Of a stretch of DNA of 61,504 nt, positions 50,041 to 59,379 are shown one piece after another. The DNA is from Pseudomonadota bacterium. Its GTDB lineage: Bacteria > Pseudomonadota > Gammaproteobacteria > Thiotrichales > Thiotrichaceae. Both the position numbers and the translations under genes were made by a program. Position 1 is the stretch's first letter, and each line of letters opens with the position of its first letter. The stretch lies in contig PDPG01000049.1 of NCBI GenBank assembly GCA_002747455.1, forward strand, positions 1-61,504, read 5' to 3'. The notes beneath the pieces are model-generated. The model was not told where the DNA came from, did no database searches, and was given only the letters and a program-made list of their open reading frames with translations.

Positions 50041-52365
50041 TCAAGCCTCTGATTGCTTGCTTAGTCGATCCGCACCATAGCTGTAGTAGTCATAATCGTA
50101 ATCATAATTGTAACCACCATAACTTCCACCAGTTTTAACCTTGGTAAACAAGACACCAATCAAATTAGCGTGAGCCTGACGCAAACGACGATGCGCATCC
50201 TGGATTTGCCGTTTTTTCGACTGTGCGAACGCCGTAACCATAATCGTCGCACTAGCTCTGCTGGATAAGATAAGCGCATCTGCCAGCCCCATGACAGGCG
50301 GAGCATCCACAATAATCAAATCAAATGTATCCGGCGCTAATGCAAACAGCTCCGCTAACCGCTCCCCTGTAAGCAACTCTGAGGGATTTGGCGGCACCTT
50401 ACCGGCTGTGATCACAGAAACACCGTCAATCGCTGTTTCCTGAATCACATCGGCGATTTCGGCTTGGTAAGTAAGAAAGTTTGACAATCCCACCGTATTA
50501 TCTAGTTTCAAGCGTTTGTGAGCAGTGGGCTTACGCAAGTCTGCATCAATCACCAACACGCGGTTGTTTGTCTGAGCAAAAGCTGTTGCCAGATTCACAC
50601 AACTACTGGATTTCCCTTCGGATGGCATAGCACTGGTCAGCACCAAAACCCTCGGCCTTCCTTCCTTACTGGCAAATAACAAGTTTGTGCGCAAAGACCG
50701 GAAGGATTCCGCAGTATGCGAGGTGGGGTTATCATGAGTCATCATCGCATGTGCCGTTGGGTCATCGGCTTTTGATGCAGGTGTAATTCCCAGCAGAGGT
50801 ATCCCCAGCAAACGCTCTAATTCATCGGTACTCTTAACCCGGTCATCAAGAAACTCCAGCAAAAACGCGACTACCGCACCCAGAAACACCCCTAACACCA
50901 GTCCCAGAGCCAGATTCAATGACGTATTCGGCTTATGCTTGGCAAAAGGCACAACTGCCGGATCCAACACCGAAATATTATTATTCTCAACACCACCGGC
51001 AATTTTGACTTCTTTTAAGCGCTTCAACAGCCCCTGATAAGAACTATTACTACTTTCAACATCCCTAAATAAAGTGTTGTACTCAACATCATTATCCCGA
51101 ACCTGAATATAAAAAGCCTTCTGACGTTCCAGCTCAGCATTCAACATGTCTTCGTTTTCTTTAGCGGCCAAAAAATCCGCTTCCAGTGAACCTTCGACGG
51201 TGGCACGAATCGCAAGGGTCTCAACAGCAATTTCATTTTTAACCTTCTCCATTTGTCGGCGCAACTGCACCATCAACGGATACCCCGGCTTATACACTTG
51301 CAACTGCTGTTGGTATTTGGACTCCAGTGAAATCAAATTTTTCTTTAGCGCCTGTACCGTCGGACTATCCAACACCTTCGCCCCGCCACGTGCTTGTCGT
51401 GCCTGTTCGTACTTTGCCTGGGCTTCAATGCGTTTGGTTTCTGCCTTACTTAAAGCCGCCGCTAATTGCGTAATACGTTTTGCAGTCAAGCCCGGTGCCT
51501 TACCATCCTCATCGCCCAACTTAAAAATCTTTTTCTCTTTCAGGTATTCATTTAAGTGGAATTGTGCCTTCTGCAAACGGCTTTTCGCTTCAGCCACCTG
51601 AACATCTAAAAAGTCCTTGGCTGAACGCGTTGCATCAACTCGGCGTTGAATATTCATCGCAATGTAATTCTCCGCCATTGTATTCACCACATTAGCAGCC
51701 AACTGAGGATCTGTACTGTCGTAGCTCAACTTAACAATCTGTGAATTTTTAACCGGCGACACTGTAAGTCCAGCAATTAACCCATCCTCCAGCGGTCGTT
51801 GTCCAACACGAGACCCCGTATCTTCTTCAATCGCCTCAGCCAAATCGCCTTCTTCATCCAGCTCCAAACCTTCTTCAGTCGTCGCATCATCTGCAAAAAA
51901 CAAATACTTAAGACCCTCCATCGCTTCAGCAAAAAACGGCTTGGAAAATTGATCCCCTCGAAATAAGGACTCAAGCTGCATCTGCTCCATGGTCATTTTG
52001 GCCAGTGCCCGACTTTTTAAAATCTCAAACTGGGTTTGATAAAAATCGCGTGTATTAACCTGCTGCCCCTCAGCTTCAACATCAAACTCCAATACCTTGG
52101 TGGTTTCTGGTTGAATCTGCAAGGTGGCGGTGGCTCGATATACCGGCTTCATCATCAACGTAGATACCAATGCGGCCACAAAGGTGAGTAAGGCGATCAG
52201 GATAATCGTACCCTTGCGGCGCATAAGCACCGCAAATAATTCTCGCAGATCAATCTCATCATCACTATCATCGTCCTTACCTTCATACACCTGAGGTGAA
52301 ATGACTTGCTCCTGTCTTGAGGCTATTTGTTTTGAATCATCTGATACTGGAAACGCATTACTCAT
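50041..52365 (-). CDS. Wzc-like polysaccharide co-polymerase / tyrosine autokinase
   Basis: 774 residues. An N-terminal Wzz domain with span 1 (residues 53-72), a long periplasmic coiled coil (about 245-460), span 2 (481-505) and a cytoplasmic BY-kinase domain. Kinase motifs are Walker A TSAMPSEGKSS (577-587), Walker A' VLVIDADLRKP (603-613) and Walker B DLIIVDAPP (682-690). The tail has eight Tyr in 15 residues (749-763), the autophosphorylated cluster. Residues 157-181 are an unusual acidic run. It controls chain length and export of exopolysaccharide with Wza; its phosphatase partner is not in the window. It abuts the Wza-like gene by one base (TGATG-type junction). Confidence 0.95.
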   Translation of the reverse strand: MSNAFPVSDDSKQIASRQEQVISPQVYEGKDDDSDDEIDLRELFAVLMRRKGTIILIALLTFVAALVSTLMMKPVYRATATLQIQPETTKVLEFDVEAEGQQVNTRDFYQTQFEILKSRALAKMTMEQMQLESLFRGDQFSKPFFAEAMEGLKYLFFADDATTEEGLELDEEGDLAEAIEEDTGSRVGQRPLEDGLIAGLTVSPVKNSQIVKLSYDSTDPQLAANVVNTMAENYIAMNIQRRVDATRSAKDFLDVQVAEAKSRLQKAQFHLNEYLKEKKIFKLGDEDGKAPGLTAKRITQLAAALSKAETKRIEAQAKYEQARQARGGAKVLDSPTVQALKKNLISLESKYQQQLQVYKPGYPLMVQLRRQMEKVKNEIAVETLAIRATVEGSLEADFLAAKENEDMLNAELERQKAFYIQVRDNDVEYNTLFRDVESSNSSYQGLLKRLKEVKIAGGVENNNISVLDPAVVPFAKHKPNTSLNLALGLVLGVFLGAVVAFLLEFLDDRVKSTDELERLLGIPLLGITPASKADDPTAHAMMTHDNPTSHTAESFRSLRTNLLFASKEGRPRVLVLTSAMPSEGKSSSCVNLATAFAQTNNRVLVIDADLRKPTAHKRLKLDNTVGLSNFLTYQAEIADVIQETAIDGVSVITAGKVPPNPSELLTGERLAELFALAPDTFDLIIVDAPPVMGLADALILSSRASATIMVTAFAQSKKRQIQDAHRRLRQAHANLIGVLFTKVKTGGSYGGYNYDYDYDYYSYGADRLSKQSEA

Positions 52366-53474
52366 CAGTTAACCCATCCCCTAAATATACTCAGAGGAGC
52401 TGCAAAACGCGCTGCTTGCTCCAACCAGTACCGGCTATTGGAGCGATGCACCACAATACGATCACCGCCCTGTACATAAGGGTCTTGCACCTTTCCTTGG
52501 CGGATATCGCTAAGATTTACGCCATAAACCTTTTCACCATTACCTTCACGACGGAACAAAATCACTTTATCCGGCGCCCCCAAACCGGTAAGACCATGAC
52601 TCAACGCAATTGCTTGTAACACTGTGGTGGGTTCATCGAATGTGAACACACCAGGTTTCTTCACCTCACCTTCCACAGTGACACGCTGTTCTTTCAAACG
52701 CTGCACCACAATGCGGTCATCGTTGACCACGAAGGGGTCGTTGGCACGTCCTTCACGAATCAGAGCCAAGTCCAAATAAAATACTCGATGACCACTACCC
52801 TGCTTACGAAATAAGGCCACCGTATTGGTGTCTGCTTTTTTACCCAGCCCACCGGCCAGTGCAATCGCTTGTAACACCGTGACCTGACCATTTAATGGAT
52901 ACACACCCTGCTTATTCACCTCACCTTCTACAGTAACGCGCTGATTGGTAAATTCTTTAATGAACACACTGACCTGTGGGTTCCTTAGGTAATTTGCGCC
53001 CAACAGCTCGGCAAGGCGTTGCTCAGCCTGCACTTGCGTCAGCCCTGCTAGGCGTACATTGCCAATCAAGGGCAAGGTGATACTACCACGTTGATCGACT
53101 CGAACCTCGCCGGACAACTCTTTCGCCTGAAATACTTTGATGGCCAGCAGATCGGAGGGACCGATTTGGTAAACACTGTGGCCCCGATAGCTGGCCAATT
53201 CACGCATATCAGCCAGTACGCGCGGATCAATGCTTCTACCGCCCTCTTCACTCCGACGAACCGCAGCCGGTATCGGGGCACTGGATAAGGCTTGATACTG
53301 TGTATTGGGAGCAGGCGTACCAAAAGCGCCTCCCCCACCTGTCGAACAAGCACCCAGTAGCCCCGCCAGAAAAATCACACCTAGACGCAGAATAGTTTTA
53401 CAGCTTACATTCACGATACTCATACCCCTGTTTATTTTGCGCTGCATGTTATCATAGGCGAACAGAATAGCCAT
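52365..53474 (-). CDS. Wza-like outer-membrane polysaccharide export lipoprotein
   Basis: Up to 369 residues. A lipobox LLGAC near residue 43 marks it as a lipoprotein. The start is uncertain: ATG 53474, 53447 or 53423 are possible and none has a clear ribosome site. The poly-export domain (about 97-170; YQIGPSDLLAIKVFQAKELS) is followed by two similar SLBB modules, each starting RVTVEGEV and containing VLQAIAL. Wza-type proteins form the outer-membrane channel for capsule or EPS. A C-terminal amphipathic helix (WLEQAARFAAPLSIF) may be the pore-forming segment. Confidence 0.93.
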   Translation of the reverse strand: MAILFAYDNMQRKINRGMSIVNVSCKTILRLGVIFLAGLLGACSTGGGGAFGTPAPNTQYQALSSAPIPAAVRRSEEGGRSIDPRVLADMRELASYRGHSVYQIGPSDLLAIKVFQAKELSGEVRVDQRGSITLPLIGNVRLAGLTQVQAEQRLAELLGANYLRNPQVSVFIKEFTNQRVTVEGEVNKQGVYPLNGQVTVLQAIALAGGLGKKADTNTVALFRKQGSGHRVFYLDLALIREGRANDPFVVNDDRIVVQRLKEQRVTVEGEVKKPGVFTFDEPTTVLQAIALSHGLTGLGAPDKVILFRREGNGEKVYGVNLSDIRQGKVQDPYVQGGDRIVVHRSNSRYWLEQAARFAAPLSIFRGWVN

Positions 53475-53477
53475 GCA

Positions 53478-55397
53478 TTAATGTGGCCGGGATACAGCCA
53501 ATGGCAGCTTGATAAGCTCACCGGAGTTTTTCTTATCCGGCTTAAATCCACTGACATAGGTTCTTAACATACCGTAAATATACTCCACGTCTCGGCGATT
53601 ACAGGCGGTCGTCAGGTTGTCCAAAATCTCCTGATACTCGTCCCAACTGACCTTTTCCTCATGCGCATGAAAAATCCGTGGATGCAACGTGCTCGACGCG
53701 TCACCATCAATTAATAATTCCTCATACAGCTTCTCACCAGGGCGTAAACCTGTATATTCAAGGGCGATATCCCCCTCTGGATACTGATCATTGCGTTCTT
53801 TTAAACCGCTCAAGCGAATCATCCGCTTAGCTAAATCAACAATCTTCACCGGCTTACCCATATCTAATAAGAAAACCTCCCCCCCTTTGGCCATCGCACC
53901 AGCCTGTATCACGAGCTGAGCCGCTTCAGGAATGGTCATAAAATAACGAATGATGTCAGGATGAGTAATGGTGATCGGGCCACCTGCTTTAATCTGTTGA
54001 CGAAATAACGGTACTACCGAACCGGAAGAACCCAACACATTACCAAAGCGCACCATGGTGAATACAGTATCACCCTCTAGCTGCGCCAGTGCCTGCAGGG
54101 ATAATTCTGCCATACGCTTACTAGCACCCATAACGTTGGTAGGGCGCACTGCTTTATCCGTGGAGATTAATACAAAATATTCGACTTTGGATTTGTAAGC
54201 GGCATAGGCAGTACGATAGGTACCTAGTGCATTGTTTTGTAACCCCTCAACAGGATTTTGTTCAACCAAGGGAACATGTTTATAGGCAGCGGCATGATAT
54301 AAGGTCTGAACCGTATACTGCTTTATTGTTTCTGAAACACGTACTTGATGCTGTACCGAACCTAATACCGGAATGATTTCAACAAAACAACTTTCATGAC
54401 GACACAGTTCAATGAGCTCGCGCTCAATTTGATACAGGGAAAACTCTGAAACCTCGAACAGTATCAATTTCTTGGGGGCTTGACGGACAATTTGCCGACA
54501 CAGCTCAGAACCGATAGAGCCACCTGCACCGGTGACCATGACGCTTTTATCGGTAATACACTTTGAAATTAGTGTGGAATCTGGCGCAACTGGCGTGCGA
54601 CCTAGCAAATCGTCAATCTCAATTTCTTGAATTTCTTCAACGGAGCTGCCCGCAACCAAGTCAGCCATTGCGGGAATAGTACGCACATGAATGGGCAGGT
54701 GCTCAAGTCTATGCAGGACTTCCCGACGCTGTCTTAATTCAACGGACGGCATAGCTAATAATAACTGCTTGAGCTGATAGCGTTCGATTAAGTCACTCAG
54801 CTCTGATGGTGAGTGGATTTTTAAGCCATGAATAAAGGATTTTTGCAGGGCCAAATCATCATCCACAAAAAGTACCGGGCGGTATTTGGAGCTACTGATT
54901 AAGGCTTGTGCAAGTTCAGCACCAGAGTGACCCGCACCGTAGATAGCAACATTGGTACGGCGATTGTTGTTATTAGCATGATGATATAGACGACGGACGA
55001 AATGGCGGCTACCGCCAACCAGTAACAAAGCGGTTCCCCAGTAGATAATATAAACAGATCTAGGGATGCCTTGTAAATCGAAGAGAATGGTCGTTAGTAG
55101 TAACGCAATAACGGATACGCTGATTCCGGTAACGACCGCGACGAGTGCTTCATTGCCTAAGAAACGGACAACTGCGCGATAGAGGCCCAAGCGAATAAAT
55201 ACAGGGATACTGAGTAGTGGGGCAACTAGTAATAACCACACCCCATCCTGCAATGGTGGTGTCCATGAGCCATGACGCATGGCAAAGCTGGCCCATAGAG
55301 CGAAGGGGATCATGATAAGGTCGGCACATATCATAATCATTCTTTTTTGCCAGCGTGAAAGAACAAATAATTTCTTTTTTGCTTGACTAATATTCAT
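53478..55397 (-). CDS. WbpM/CapD-like nucleoside-diphosphate-sugar 4,6-dehydratase (membrane)
   Basis: About 639 residues from ATG 55397 (an ATG 9 bases upstream is less well placed). Four N-terminal membrane spans precede a CoA-binding-like Rossmann domain (VAIYGAGHSGAELAQAL) and an SDR catalytic domain with VTGAGGSIGSELCRQI, the STDKAV strand and TNVMGASKRMAEL (the Met-x-x-x-Lys catalytic pair of this family). Members convert UDP-GlcNAc to UDP-4-keto-6-deoxy sugars (QuiNAc-type precursors). Here it is the second 4,6-dehydratase-type enzyme in the locus besides the one at 60241. Confidence 0.9.
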   Translation of the reverse strand: MNISQAKKKLFVLSRWQKRMIMICADLIMIPFALWASFAMRHGSWTPPLQDGVWLLLVAPLLSIPVFIRLGLYRAVVRFLGNEALVAVVTGISVSVIALLLTTILFDLQGIPRSVYIIYWGTALLLVGGSRHFVRRLYHHANNNNRRTNVAIYGAGHSGAELAQALISSSKYRPVLFVDDDLALQKSFIHGLKIHSPSELSDLIERYQLKQLLLAMPSVELRQRREVLHRLEHLPIHVRTIPAMADLVAGSSVEEIQEIEIDDLLGRTPVAPDSTLISKCITDKSVMVTGAGGSIGSELCRQIVRQAPKKLILFEVSEFSLYQIERELIELCRHESCFVEIIPVLGSVQHQVRVSETIKQYTVQTLYHAAAYKHVPLVEQNPVEGLQNNALGTYRTAYAAYKSKVEYFVLISTDKAVRPTNVMGASKRMAELSLQALAQLEGDTVFTMVRFGNVLGSSGSVVPLFRQQIKAGGPITITHPDIIRYFMTIPEAAQLVIQAGAMAKGGEVFLLDMGKPVKIVDLAKRMIRLSGLKERNDQYPEGDIALEYTGLRPGEKLYEELLIDGDASSTLHPRIFHAHEEKVSWDEYQEILDNLTTACNRRDVEYIYGMLRTYVSGFKPDKKNSGELIKLPLAVSRPH

Positions 55398-55463
55398 CGC
55401 TAACATTCCACTAGCTGTTACAGCTCAATCAACTAAAATCCCTTTGGTGGTGACCGAGAACAG

Positions 55464-56030
55464 TCAGGATTTAGGAGCTTCTTGTTTAACTTTATCACCA
55501 CTCCCCTTACCCAACACAGTTTGGATAATATAAGAGAAGTAATTCTCTAAGTTGAGTGTTGAGAGCATTTTCGCATCGGTGACTGCAAGTTTACTGGGTG
55601 TGGACATATCGATATCTTGTATTTGAGCGAGACCCGTGATGCCCGGGCGTGCATTAAAGACACCCTGCTGCGCTCTTTTACGAATCAGCTCTTCTTGTGT
55701 GGGTAAACAGGGGCGTGGCCCAACCAAGCTCATTTCGCCTTTAAACACGTTCCACAACTGAGGAAGCTCGTCCAGTTTGGTACGACGCAGAAAATGACCA
55801 AAGGGCGTTATGGTTGACACATCTGCCAGATGGGTTGCTACAGAGGCTGTGCCGGGTTTCATAGTGCGGAACTTTACTAAAGTGAATAGTTGCTGATTCA
55901 GTCCAACGCGCTCTTGCATAAATAAAGGTGAACGTGTATCTAACCAACCTAGAATAAAAAGCAGTAGCAATATTGGAAAACCCAATATTAAGCCGAGACA
56001 AGAAAATAGTATATCGAACAAGCGCATCAT
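55464..56030 (-). CDS. Small phosphoglycosyl transferase (initiating sugar transferase)
   Basis: About 188 residues from ATG 56030, which overlaps the upstream stop (ATGA). It is the minimal PglC/WcaJ-C-terminal type: a re-entrant hydrophobic helix (LFDILFSCLGLILGFPILLLLF), FTLVKFRTMKPGT, RRTKLDELPQLWNVFKGEMSLVGPRP (with the Asp-Glu catalytic pair) and RPGITGLAQI. It puts the first sugar-phosphate on undecaprenyl phosphate, starting the repeat unit. The sugar is likely made by the adjacent epimerase or the dehydratase. Confidence 0.93.
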   Translation of the reverse strand: MMRLFDILFSCLGLILGFPILLLLFILGWLDTRSPLFMQERVGLNQQLFTLVKFRTMKPGTASVATHLADVSTITPFGHFLRRTKLDELPQLWNVFKGEMSLVGPRPCLPTQEELIRKRAQQGVFNARPGITGLAQIQDIDMSTPSKLAVTDAKMLSTLNLENYFSYIIQTVLGKGSGDKVKQEAPKS

Positions 56031-56998
56031 AATGACTTTTTCTGTTGTTTTAGCCAAGCTTGGGCGGTTTGTTGTAGTGCTTCGTCAACGCTAACGGGAG
56101 GTTTCCAGCCAAGTGTTTCACAGGTGTGACTCATATCAACTTGCAGGTTGCCGCAGAGGCGTTGGGCGATAGCTTGTTTGCCTACCAATGTCAGTGTGGC
56201 TTCCAGCCAGCTTTGTGGAATGGGAAGTAAGCGGGCAGGTTTGCCTAGGGCGTAGCTAAGGCACTGCAGAAGTTCGGTGGTGGAAAGGTCTTCGCCATCG
56301 CTGACAAGGAAGGTTTGGTTGGCAGCGGCGGGGTGATCAATGCAGGTAGTGATCAGATCAATTAGATTGGGCAAAGCAACCAAGCTACGTTGGTTGTGGA
56401 TGTTGCCGAGTGGCAGTGGTATGCCTTTATGAAGCCAGTTCATCATACTTTGGAAGTTGCCTTTTACGCCCACACCGTAGACTAACGGAGGGCGAATGAT
56501 AACAACTTCTAAACCAGCTTGTTGGGCGATTAGTCTTAAGCCTTGTTCGGCTTCTTGTTTAGATTGCCCATAGGGATCTGGTATCGCACCACTTGAAGGA
56601 ACCTCTTCTGCTGTGAAGGGTTGACCGGATACACTTATCTCGCCGTTGACTTTGATGGAGCTTAAGTAAATGAGCCGGCGTACCCCGGCTGCGGCAGCTT
56701 GTTGGGCTAGGTTGAGGGTCGCAGCAGTATTGATGCGGCGGAATTCGGTTAGGGAGTCGATTGCGGTATCGTTCATAACATGAACGCGTGCGGCGAGGTG
56801 GATTATGGTACTCACCTCACCAAGGACGGGTGTCCAGTCGGTGTCGGGGAGCAAGCCACCTATGGGGGCTTGCCGGATGTTGGGGGGGAGGTTATCAGAG
56901 ATGTAACGCACCGCGGCGGTAAGGGTATGATCTTGTCGGTATAGATTTTGGGTGAGAGAGAAGCCAATGAAGCCGGTTGCACCTGTGATAAGAATCAT
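56027..56998 (-). CDS. NAD-dependent epimerase/dehydratase family protein (SDR, WbpV-like)
   Basis: A 323-residue extended SDR. NAD binding TGATGFIGFSLTQNL, then LIYLSSIKVNG, and the catalytic Tyr-Lys in DPYGQSKQEAEQGL. It resembles the C4-epimerase/reductase group that is found next to WbpL- or PglC-type transferases in O-antigen loci, where it reduces the 4-keto sugar from a WbpM-like dehydratase to UDP-QuiNAc or FucNAc type products. The exact product cannot be read from sequence. It overlaps both neighbours by 4 bases. Confidence 0.85.
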   Translation of the reverse strand: MILITGATGFIGFSLTQNLYRQDHTLTAAVRYISDNLPPNIRQAPIGGLLPDTDWTPVLGEVSTIIHLAARVHVMNDTAIDSLTEFRRINTAATLNLAQQAAAAGVRRLIYLSSIKVNGEISVSGQPFTAEEVPSSGAIPDPYGQSKQEAEQGLRLIAQQAGLEVVIIRPPLVYGVGVKGNFQSMMNWLHKGIPLPLGNIHNQRSLVALPNLIDLITTCIDHPAAANQTFLVSDGEDLSTTELLQCLSYALGKPARLLPIPQSWLEATLTLVGKQAIAQRLCGNLQVDMSHTCETLGWKPPVSVDEALQQTAQAWLKQQKKSL

Positions 56999-58227
56999 AC
57001 GTTTCTCTCATTTAATTTTGTGTTGCTCAACCATTCCTCCAGTCTACTAATAAGATTCTCACGGTTGAATATCGTCTCATTAAGTATTTTTCCGTTATCC
57101 CCCATACGTTGACGTTCATCAAGTGACATGTGAAACAGATTTAGCACCACCTCTGCCAGTTGCTGAGAGTTACCCGCAGGACACGTCAAACCAGCCTGTG
57201 ATTTTTCAATGATATCGGCACCTTCTCCATTCAGCATAGCAATGATCGGTATGCCCATTGCTAAATAGGTTTGTACTTTTCCTGGTATAGTCATGCTAAA
57301 AATAGGGGTATCCCTCAGACTCACTAACAGTGCGTCAGCATGCTTGAAGAAAGATGGCATTCTCTCAGGTGGATGGCGACCCAACATGACAACCCTCTTT
57401 TCTAAACCACGTTTAATGATCTCACTGGCTACCCATCCAGCTTGCCTGCCGCTACCTATGATTAGCCAACGAATGGAGTCGTTGTGTTTCAGGTATTCGG
57501 CAGCTGTCAAAATGGCAGGAAAATCCTGTGCTTCTCCGATATTCCCAGCAAAGACAATATTAAATTTATTGTTATCTGCAATAACCTCGGGGGCGGCTGT
57601 TACATATTCTAAATCAGGAAGCTTTTCTGACCAATTTGGATAATATTGAACTCTAGTAGTTTTTTGTGTATATCTTCTTATTTGAGGTATGAAGCTGTGA
57701 GACTGTGCAAGAATTAAATCGCAACGATTATAAACAAATGCAACTAATTTACCAATTATATTTAATATATGTTCGTTACGAACTACCCCTAAAGCCTGTA
57801 ATGTGTCAGGCCACAAGTCTTGAACCCAAAAAAATAAAGGTATTCTCTTCTGTTTTCTTATAGCAATAGCTGGCAATGCCACAGTAATAGGCGACGGCCC
57901 AAAGGATAGAATAGCATGAAAACTCTCGTCCCTAAGCTTCCACAAGCCTATTGCAGTTGCACTGCCTGCAAACGAAAAATAGTTTAGTATCAGCCGCCAG
58001 CCACCTTTCCCCCTTGTAACTAAGGGAACACGAATAACCTTCGCCCCTTGATAAGTTGAAAACTTTTCTGGATTATCAACAAAATCTTTAAAGACAAAAC
58101 CATCAGGGTAGTTAGGTTTTGCAGTCAAAACAGTCACCTGATGTCCACGCTGTACTAACTCAGAAACCAAATCGTTTATTTTAAAGTTTTCCGGCCAAAA
58201 GTATTGAGTTAAAATCAATAAATTCAT
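56995..58227 (-). CDS. WbuB-like family 4 glycosyltransferase
   Basis: About 410 residues from ATG 58227, one base past the upstream stop; an in-frame ATG at 58251 is possible. The N-terminus LLILTQYFWPENFKINDLVSELVQRGHQVTVLT is the usual WbuB-type start, IVFAGNIGEAQDFPAILTAA and MTIPGKVQTYLAMGIPIIAMLNGEGADII are GT4 donor-binding regions. WbuB-like enzymes transfer N-acetyl-6-deoxy-L-hexosamine residues in O-antigen loci and are typically encoded next to the fnl/qnl genes, as here. Confidence 0.9.
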   Translation of the reverse strand: MNLLILTQYFWPENFKINDLVSELVQRGHQVTVLTAKPNYPDGFVFKDFVDNPEKFSTYQGAKVIRVPLVTRGKGGWRLILNYFSFAGSATAIGLWKLRDESFHAILSFGPSPITVALPAIAIRKQKRIPLFFWVQDLWPDTLQALGVVRNEHILNIIGKLVAFVYNRCDLILAQSHSFIPQIRRYTQKTTRVQYYPNWSEKLPDLEYVTAAPEVIADNNKFNIVFAGNIGEAQDFPAILTAAEYLKHNDSIRWLIIGSGRQAGWVASEIIKRGLEKRVVMLGRHPPERMPSFFKHADALLVSLRDTPIFSMTIPGKVQTYLAMGIPIIAMLNGEGADIIEKSQAGLTCPAGNSQQLAEVVLNLFHMSLDERQRMGDNGKILNETIFNRENLISRLEEWLSNTKLNERNV

Positions 58228-58228
58228 G

Positions 58229-59365
58229 TTAGTATTTTTTCCAAATAACACGGTTCACATAATCCGTATAGCTATGGATAATCCGCGCAACCTTTTCCGC
58301 AACATTGGGTATATTGTAGTCATCTACAAGGCGCAATGTGGGTGTGTTATTACCTAGGCGGCTCTGCGACTCCAGCACAAACAAAGCCTGCATGACCCGT
58401 TCCTTCTCCAAGCCCACCATCATGACAGAGGCTTCCTCCATACCTTCAGGGCGCTCGTGAGCTTCGCGGATATTAAGAGCAGGGAAGTTTAAAATTGAGG
58501 ACTCTTCTGTAATCGTGCCGCTGTCAGATAACACTGCTTTAGCAGTCATTTGCAGTTTATTGTAATCCTTGAAACCTAGAGGTTTCAGTAAGCGCACTAA
58601 CGGATGGAAGTTGATATTCATGGCATCAACACGCTTTTGGGTGCGCGGATGAGTCGATACAATCACCGGATAACCGTAATATTCTGCCACGGTATTAAGG
58701 ATGTTGACCAGTTTCAGAAAATTCTTGTCAGGGTCAATGTTTTCCTCACGGTGCGAACTGACTACAAAAAACTGACCCTCACTAAGCTCTAGGTGGCTGA
58801 GTGCCTCGGAAGCTTCGATGCCTGTACGGTAGTGACTCAGCACCTCAAACATCGGACTACCAGTTTTGATTACCATATCGGGTGGCACACCTTCACGCAA
58901 TAAGTATTCACGTGCAATGCTACTATAAGTTAAGTTGATGTCAGCGGTGTGATCGACAATTCTCCGCAGTATTTCTTCAGGTACTCTTTGATCAAAACTG
59001 CGATTACCAGCTTCCATATGAAATATGGGTATTTTTCGTCTTTTTGCAGCTACCACTGACATTGAACTATTAGTATCACCTAGAATTAATAACGCATCGG
59101 GCTGTATTTTACTTAACACATTATCTGCTGCGATAATAATTCTTCCTATACTCTCGGAACTGTTTTTCCCTGCAGCATTTAAAAAATAATCAGGCCTCCT
59201 TATTTCAAGATCTTCAAAAAATATTTGATTAAGCTCATAATCATAATTTTGACCGGTATGTATCAATATGTGTTCACAGGTATAATCTAGCTTTACTATT
59301 ATTCTAGATAGCCTAATTATCTCTGGGCGAGTCCCGATAATAGTTGCAACTTTCATTTTCTTCAT
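58229..59365 (-). CDS. UDP-N-acetyl-L-hexosamine 2-epimerase (FnlC/WbvD/WecB family)
   Basis: A 378-residue non-hydrolysing UDP-GlcNAc 2-epimerase homologue. IIGTRPEIIRLS, HTGQNYDYELNQIFFEDL, HMEAGNRSFDQRVPEEILRR and SDSGTITEESSILNFPALNI are typical of the FnlC/WbvD/CapG branch. As third enzyme of the pathway it flips C2 of the UDP-L-sugar made by its two upstream neighbours. It is 14 bases from the reductase gene. Confidence 0.9.
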   Translation of the reverse strand: MKKMKVATIIGTRPEIIRLSRIIVKLDYTCEHILIHTGQNYDYELNQIFFEDLEIRRPDYFLNAAGKNSSESIGRIIIAADNVLSKIQPDALLILGDTNSSMSVVAAKRRKIPIFHMEAGNRSFDQRVPEEILRRIVDHTADINLTYSSIAREYLLREGVPPDMVIKTGSPMFEVLSHYRTGIEASEALSHLELSEGQFFVVSSHREENIDPDKNFLKLVNILNTVAEYYGYPVIVSTHPRTQKRVDAMNINFHPLVRLLKPLGFKDYNKLQMTAKAVLSDSGTITEESSILNFPALNIREAHERPEGMEEASVMMVGLEKERVMQALFVLESQSRLGNNTPTLRLVDDYNIPNVAEKVARIIHSYTDYVNRVIWKKY

Positions 59366-59379
59366 TATTCAGCACTCTA

